From Candidatus Eiseniibacteriota bacterium (GTDB lineage Bacteria > Joyebacterota > Joyebacteria > Joyebacterales > Joyebacteraceae), in NCBI GenBank assembly GCA_030609605.1, contig JAUWBY010000155.1, forward strand, positions 1 to 5,698: a stretch of 5,698 nt of DNA, given 5' to 3'. The notes under the pieces are model-generated. The model saw only the letters and a program-made list of their open reading frames with translations, ran no database searches and was not told where the DNA came from. A program made the position numbers and the translations under genes. Numbering within the stretch: position 1 is the stretch's first letter; every line of letters starts with the position of its first letter. Below are positions 1-5,698 of this stretch, piece after piece.

Positions 1-40
1 GTAGTAGCTGAGGCCATGAGGCAGATAGAGGGAGAGCTTG

Positions 41-48
<8 letters not shown>
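1..48 (+). CDS. 3' end of an upstream gene, possibly recX (partial)
   Basis: Frame 1 is open from the window edge to a TAG at 46-48 and encodes the 15-residue tail VVAEAMRQIEGELDE. The stop lies inside the start of alaS: the alaS ATG at 41 overlaps this gene by 8 bases, a typical translational-coupling arrangement within an operon. The tail resembles the end of RecX regulatory proteins, which often finish with a helix of the type 'V-V-x-E-A-(L/M)-R', and recX commonly sits just before alaS in bacteria. Fifteen residues are too few to identify a family, so the RecX reading rests mainly on gene order and is tentative. That a coding region ends here is better supported than its identity. Confidence 0.5.
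28..36 (+). promoter_or_regulatory. Ribosome binding site of alaS
   Basis: The purine run GAGGGAGAG contains GGGAG at 30-34, six bases before the ATG at 41 but only three before the in-frame TTG at 38. The spacing favours ATG 41 as the alaS start. The site lies inside the coding end of the upstream gene. Confidence 0.6.
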
Positions 49-2746
<2,698 letters not shown>

Positions 2747-2751
2747 GATTC

Positions 2752-2757
2752 GGGAGG
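2752..2757 (+). promoter_or_regulatory. Ribosome binding site deciding the start of the GGGP synthase gene
   Basis: GGGAGG is a strong Shine-Dalgarno sequence. It directly abuts the in-frame GTG at 2758 with no spacer, which would not work well, but lies nine bases before the in-frame TTG at 2767. That favours TTG 2767 as the real start and removes the extra residues MGP. The site sits in the short gap after the alaS stop at 2744-2746. Confidence 0.5.
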
Positions 2758-2766
2758 GTGGGACCA

Positions 2767-3513
2767 TTGGAACAACCGGTTCTCAGGCAGATCCATGCAA
2801 AGCTCAAGAGACAGAGGGCCCTGTACCTCGTTCTGCTGGACCCCGACAGTCTCACTCCAAAGGAGAACGGGTGGTTGGCGGCGCTGGCAGCCGATGCGGG
2901 CGCCGATGCCATCCTCGTTGGTGGCAGCCTGTCTCTTGGGGGAGAGATAGGCGAGACGGTCAGGGAGGTGAAGCAGTCCTCCGGTCTGCCGGCTATCATC
3001 TTTCCTGGGGATCTTGGCTTCGTTGTTCCTGATGCCGATGCAGTTCTCTTTCTCTCGCTCGTGAGCGGGCGGAATCCGCAACTTCTGATAGGCGAACATG
3101 TCAAGGCAGCCCCAGTACTGAGGAAAATGGGGCTGGAGGCGATCCCGACGGCGTACATGTTGGTCGAGGGCGGCGCAACCACGTCGGTCGAGTTCATGAG
3201 CGGTACGCGACCTCTTCCCAGAGACAAGCCGGACATCGCGATGGCTCATGCTCTCGCTGCTCAGTATCTTGGGATGCAGATCGCCTTCATGGATGCTGGC
3301 AGTGGAGCCATGTCTCACGTACCTGAGGAGATGGTCCGGGCAGTCGCAAACTACGTCGATATCCCTGTGATGGTGGGTGGGGGGATCAGAAGCCCGGAAG
3401 TCGCCGCTGCGCTTGTCGAGGCCGGTGCCCGCCTCATCGTAACTGGTGACGTCGTAGAGCGCACCGGTGACTTGCGACTGGTCTCTGAGATCGCACGGGC
3501 CATCCACGGCTGA
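2767..3513 (+). CDS. Geranylgeranylglyceryl/heptaprenylglyceryl phosphate synthase family protein
   Basis: A TIM-barrel prenyltransferase predicted to join sn-glycerol-1-phosphate to a long prenyl diphosphate, the first committed step of archaeal-type ether lipids and the reaction of Bacillus PcrB. From TTG 2767 it has 248 residues, the normal family length (251 if GTG 2758 is used). Recognisable family blocks, numbered from TTG, are: LLDPD near 23-27, whose Asp belongs to the phosphate/metal site; VGGS near 51-54; FLSLVSGRNPQLLIGEH near 95-111; AYMLVEGG at 129-136; SGTRPLPRDKPDIA, starting at 145; MDAGSGA at 175-181; GGGIRSP at 204-210; and TGDVVE at 226-231. The last blocks are the barrel-end phosphate-binding loops. 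The pattern 'AYxLVxxG...S.T.P.P.DKPDIA...MDAGSGA' is the group II form found in Bacteroidetes and some archaea. No signal peptide or membrane segment is seen. The prenyl chain length and the downstream pathway cannot be read from this sequence. It probably shares a transcript with alaS. Confidence 0.9.
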   Translation: MEQPVLRQIHAKLKRQRALYLVLLDPDSLTPKENGWLAALAADAGADAILVGGSLSLGGEIGETVREVKQSSGLPAIIFPGDLGFVVPDADAVLFLSLVSGRNPQLLIGEHVKAAPVLRKMGLEAIPTAYMLVEGGATTSVEFMSGTRPLPRDKPDIAMAHALAAQYLGMQIAFMDAGSGAMSHVPEEMVRAVANYVDIPVMVGGGIRSPEVAAALVEAGARLIVTGDVVERTGDLRLVSEIARAIHG

Positions 3514-3623
3514 TGTTTGTCCGGGAGACGAAGAGGCACTGAGTACGGCATTCGCGGTCTCCTCACGCGAGACCCACCGCGGGGTAACAGTACTTCGCGA
3601 GGCACCTGCAATCTGAAAGGTCG
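3514..3623. other. 110-base intergenic region between the two gene blocks
   Basis: This is the only sizeable non-coding stretch in the window. The frame leading into rfbA is closed by a TAA at 3585-3587, and between it and the GTG at 3624 there is no ATG, GTG or TTG in frame, only a CTG at 3606. I see no small ORF worth calling, no U-rich terminator tail and no good -35/-10 pair. Its main feature is the imperfect dyad at 3553-3581. It may hold a promoter for the sugar-nucleotide genes, but the sequence does not show one clearly. Confidence 0.6.
3553..3581. repeat. Imperfect inverted repeat (potential hairpin or operator)
   Basis: GGTCTC at 3556-3561 is the reverse complement of GAGACC at 3569-3574, with a 7-base loop. 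Alternatively CGCGG (3553-3557) pairs with CCGCG (3577-3581) outside a TCTC/GAGA stem, leaving a 4-base bulge on the 3' side. An outer AGTAC (3542-3546) / GTACT (3590-3594) pair could enclose it. No run of T follows, so it is not a canonical intrinsic terminator. It could be an RNA hairpin after the upstream gene or a protein-binding dyad before rfbA; chance is also possible in G+C-rich DNA. Confidence 0.35.
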
Positions 3624-4697
3624 GTGATTGAGATCAAGGCTCTGGTACTCGCGGGAGGCAGGGGCACGCGCCTCAGGCCGATAACGCACACGAGCGCAAA
3701 ACAGCTCGTGCCGATCGCCAACAAGCCGATACTGTTCTACGGCCTGGAGGCCATCCGCTCTGCGGGGATTGTGGATGTCGGGATCGTCGTGGGTGAAACG
3801 GCGGCCGAAATCGAAGCCGCCGTGGGAGATGGAGCGGAGTTCGGTTTGAGAGTGACCTATCTGCCTCAGGATGCTCCTCGCGGACTGGCACACGCCGTCG
3901 CGATTGCGGAGGACTTCATGGGCAGGGAGTCGTTCGTCATGTACCTCGGTGACAATCTAATCATGGGCGGCATCACGAGTTTTGTGAACGAATTCCAGAA
4001 GACGAAACCGAACGCGCAGATCCTTCTTGCACGCGTTCCGAATCCATCGGAATTCGGAGTAGCTGAGCTGGCCGGCGGGCACGTCGTCCGGTTGGAGGAG
4101 AAACCGGAGCATCCCAGGACTGATCTTGCACTTGTCGGCGTCTACATGTTCGACGAAACCGTTTTTGAGGCCGTGCGGAGTATCACGCCGTCGCGACGAG
4201 ATGAGCTGGAGATAACCGATGCGATCCAGCACATGATCGATACCAAGCGAACGGTTCGAGCACACGAGGTGAGCGGTTGGTGGAAGGATACTGGTAAGCT
4301 CGAGGACATCCTCGAGGCCAATCGCATGGTTCTTGAAACCCTCGAGGGAGAGAACCACGGGTTGGTCGATGCGGCGTCGCGGATCGACGGCAGCGTTGTC
4401 ATCGAGGATGGCGCTGTCATCGAGGGAAGTGTCCTGAGAGGTCCCTTGATCATCGGGCGCGGATCGCGAATAGAGAGATCGTACATAGGACCATTCACAT
4501 CAATCTACCACGATGTAGTCATTCATAACTCCGAGGTGGAACACAGCATCGTGCTCGAGAATTCGCGGATCGTCAACCTCGGTCAGCGTATGGAACGCAG
4601 TCTTGTCGGCAAGGACGTGGAGATCGTCAAGAGTGGAACTATGCCGCGCGCCTATCGATTCATGGTCGGTGATGCAAGTCGCATCGAGGTGCCTTAG
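3624..4697 (+). CDS. rfbA: Glucose-1-phosphate thymidylyltransferase, long form (RmlA/RfbA, StrD-like)
   Basis: A cytoplasmic nucleotidyltransferase that makes dTDP-glucose from dTTP and glucose 1-phosphate, the entry step to dTDP-L-rhamnose and other dTDP-deoxysugars. The 357 residues match the long class typified by Streptomyces StrD rather than the roughly 290-residue class. The N-terminal domain has the signature GGRGTRLRP (11-19), SAKQL with Lys26, the metal-binding LGDN (108-111, Asp110), EKP (159-161) and GWWKDTG (218-224, Asp222). Residues about 255-335 show the isoleucine/valine- and glycine-rich hexapeptide pattern of a left-handed beta-helix. The start is GTG 3624, the only usual start codon after the in-frame TAA at 3585. 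AAAGG at 3616-3620 is its likely ribosome binding site, though only three bases away. rfbD follows after 17 bases. Some long-form relatives act on other sugar phosphates or nucleotides, so exact substrates are inferred from family and from the neighbouring rfbD. Confidence 0.9.
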   Translation: MIEIKALVLAGGRGTRLRPITHTSAKQLVPIANKPILFYGLEAIRSAGIVDVGIVVGETAAEIEAAVGDGAEFGLRVTYLPQDAPRGLAHAVAIAEDFMGRESFVMYLGDNLIMGGITSFVNEFQKTKPNAQILLARVPNPSEFGVAELAGGHVVRLEEKPEHPRTDLALVGVYMFDETVFEAVRSITPSRRDELEITDAIQHMIDTKRTVRAHEVSGWWKDTGKLEDILEANRMVLETLEGENHGLVDAASRIDGSVVIEDGAVIEGSVLRGPLIIGRGSRIERSYIGPFTSIYHDVVIHNSEVEHSIVLENSRIVNLGQRMERSLVGKDVEIVKSGTMPRAYRFMVGDASRIEVP

Positions 4698-4705
4698 CGT
4701 GATGC

Positions 4706-4712
4706 GAGGTGG
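4706..4712 (+). promoter_or_regulatory. Ribosome binding site of rfbD
   Basis: GAGGTGG lies in the short gap after the rfbA stop. Its GAGG part (4706-4709) is six bases before the ATG at 4716, which supports that start. Confidence 0.55.
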
Positions 4713-4715
4713 CGG

Positions 4716-5567
4716 ATGAGGAGTATTCTGGTGACAGGCGCGCACGGCATGCTCGGAAGCGAGGTCGTACGCACCTTGAGCAGTAGACACACAGTCATCG
4801 GTGTAGACATCGAGGGGTTTGACATTCGAGACGCTGCTGCCACGCTGGACACGATACGGCGGGCATCACCCGACATCATAGTGAACTGCGCGGCATACAC
4901 TGACGTCGATGGAGCTGAGTCGAGGCGCGAGTTGGCTTTCGCCGTCAATGCGGACGGAGCCGGGAACGTTGCACGCGCTGCAGCAGAGATCGGCGCACTC
5001 ATCATACAGGTGAGTACCGACTACGTATTTGATGGGGAGAGCGATTCCCCATACACGGAGAGCGACACACCCAATCCGCTCAACGTCTACGGAGAGTCCA
5101 AGCTCGCCGGCGAGAAGGCGGTCGCTGAATCGGGGGCCGAGTACCTCACACTCCGGACGGCCTGGCTTTACGGTCACGGCCGCCCCAATTTCGTCGAGAC
5201 CATGCTGCGGCTTGCCGGGGAGCAGAAACGCCTCCGGGTGGTTGACGATCAGGAGGGAATGCCGACGAGTGCCGCGGATCTTGCCATGATCATCGCGAGT
5301 CTTCTGTCGGCAGGCGTGCGGGGGGTGGTGAATGCCACTAACTCGGGAAGTTGTACCTGGTTCGCCTTCGCGCGACGCATCCTGGATCTTTCAGGTAGTT
5401 CGGACGTCGTCATCGAGCCAGTGCGAACGGGGGAGTTTCTGCGTGCAGCGAAACGCCCGAGGCGAGCTGTTCTGTCGCTTGCCCGGCTGACGGAGTCACT
5501 CGGCTGGGAGCCCAGACCTTGGCGGGAGGCGCTGGCGGACTACCTCACGGAAAGGCAGGAGAGATGA
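4716..5567 (+). CDS. rfbD: dTDP-4-dehydrorhamnose reductase (RmlD/RfbD)
   Basis: An extended short-chain dehydrogenase/reductase that reduces dTDP-4-dehydro-6-deoxy-L-mannose (dTDP-4-keto-L-rhamnose) to dTDP-L-rhamnose with NAD(P)H. The 283 residues are the usual length. The Rossmann glycine motif is TGAHGMLG (7-14). NCAAYTDVD (57-65) and STDYVFDG (100-107) are typical of RmlD and supply the catalytic Thr101 region. The catalytic YxxxK is Tyr125-Lys129 in NVYGESKLAGE. LRTAWLYG (146-153), DDQEGMPTSAADLA (177-190) and the C-terminal RP...VLS segment (248-254) are further family landmarks. The start at ATG 4716 is supported by GAGG six bases upstream. Its stop overlaps the next gene in an ATGA junction, implying translational coupling. 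With rfbA it forms part of a dTDP-rhamnose cassette; rfbB and rfbC are not seen here and must lie elsewhere if the pathway is complete. Related SDR sugar reductases make other dTDP-deoxysugars, but the motif match favours RmlD. Confidence 0.93.
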   Translation: MRSILVTGAHGMLGSEVVRTLSSRHTVIGVDIEGFDIRDAAATLDTIRRASPDIIVNCAAYTDVDGAESRRELAFAVNADGAGNVARAAAEIGALIIQVSTDYVFDGESDSPYTESDTPNPLNVYGESKLAGEKAVAESGAEYLTLRTAWLYGHGRPNFVETMLRLAGEQKRLRVVDDQEGMPTSAADLAMIIASLLSAGVRGVVNATNSGSCTWFAFARRILDLSGSSDVVIEPVRTGEFLRAAKRPRRAVLSLARLTESLGWEPRPWREALADYLTERQER

Positions 5568-5698
5568 GAGAAGAAACAGGCATCTCGGCTGAACGCATAA
5601 GGGCGACGTTGATCGATTCCTCAGATGCGCTGGCCAGGGCGGCTGATGCGCTTGCCGAGACCGGGACGAGAGTTGCGGCAGCGCTGGTTGAAACGCTG
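5564..5698 (+). CDS. 5' end of a probable D-sedoheptulose 7-phosphate isomerase (partial)
   Basis: An open frame of 45 codons runs off the window edge. Its ATG at 5564 overlaps the rfbD stop (ATGA, 4 bases), and AAAGG (5551-5555) or AGGAG (5557-5561) could serve as ribosome binding site. The visible residues form an alanine-rich amphipathic helical region: IRATLIDSSDALARAADAL followed by ALVETL. This matches the N-terminal helices of GmhA-type SIS-domain proteins, which lead into the GGKxLxxGNGGSAADAxH substrate-binding loop. That loop would lie just beyond the window, so the diagnostic residues are not seen. GmhA converts sedoheptulose 7-phosphate to D-glycero-D-manno-heptose 7-phosphate, feeding ADP-heptose or GDP-heptose synthesis. 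The location behind rhamnose genes fits a surface-glycan role. Another SIS-family protein (for example DiaA-like) or an unrelated helical protein remains possible. Confidence 0.5.
   Translation, partial: MREETGISAERIRATLIDSSDALARAADALAETGTRVAAALVETL

Noticed and set aside
3517..3545. Possible sigma-70 promoter in the intergenic gap (TTGTCC with a -10 near 3540)
   Set aside because: The -10 position reads TGAGTA, a poor match to TATAAT. Too weak to annotate, although a promoter using another consensus may exist here.
3553..3590. Intrinsic transcription terminator after the GGGP synthase gene
   Set aside because: The hairpin is followed by CACCGCGGGGTAACAG, with no T-run, so the rule for an intrinsic terminator is not met.
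4299..4316. Perfect inverted repeat CTCGAGGA-CA-TCCTCGAG inside rfbA
   Set aside because: It arises from the codons for L-E-D-I-L-E in a conserved part of the protein, where two Leu-Glu pairs use the same codons. A regulatory role is not needed to explain it.
4380..4640. Short repeated DNA words such as GTCATCGAGG within rfbA
   Set aside because: They reflect the hexapeptide repeats of the left-handed beta-helix domain, not a separate DNA repeat element.

Overview
The window is a densely packed stretch of a bacterial chromosome with every gene on the + strand. G+C is moderately high (roughly 60% by eye), start codons are mixed (ATG, GTG, TTG), and genes overlap or nearly touch. In order it holds: the last 15 codons of an upstream gene (possibly recX), a complete alanyl-tRNA synthetase gene (alaS), a complete geranylgeranylglyceryl/heptaprenylglyceryl phosphate synthase family gene, a 110-base gap with a dyad-symmetric element, a long-form glucose-1-phosphate thymidylyltransferase (rfbA/rmlA type), a dTDP-4-dehydrorhamnose reductase (rfbD/rmlD type), and the first 45 codons of a gene that looks like the N-terminus of a phosphoheptose isomerase (gmhA/SIS family).

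Two blocks can be seen. Block 1 (1-3513) is the upstream gene, alaS and the prenylglyceryl phosphate synthase, joined by an 8-base overlap and a gap of about 20 bases, so probably co-transcribed. Block 2 (3624-5698) is rfbA, rfbD and the gmhA-like gene, joined by a 17-base gap and a 4-base ATGA overlap. The 110-base gap between the blocks is the only sizeable non-coding stretch. It has a hairpin-forming sequence but no clear U-tract terminator and no convincing sigma-70 promoter.

Block 2 is a cell-surface sugar operon. RfbA makes dTDP-glucose and RfbD performs the last step to dTDP-L-rhamnose. A sedoheptulose-7-phosphate isomerase would open the ADP-heptose branch. Together they suggest a Gram-negative-type envelope with lipopolysaccharide or a similar glycan. 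The two middle rhamnose enzymes (RfbB dehydratase and RfbC epimerase) are not in the window.

The prenylglyceryl phosphate synthase joins sn-glycerol-1-phosphate to a prenyl diphosphate. Archaea use this step for membrane ether lipids; Bacillales (PcrB) and many Fibrobacteres-Chlorobi-Bacteroidetes (FCB) group bacteria also carry homologues. Its sequence character, the G+C content and the LPS-type sugar genes fit a G+C-rich FCB-related lineage, possibly one of the uncultured candidate phyla. That placement is inference and cannot be settled from this window. No mobile elements, CRISPR arrays, tRNA or rRNA genes were seen, and I found no clearly novel multi-gene system.
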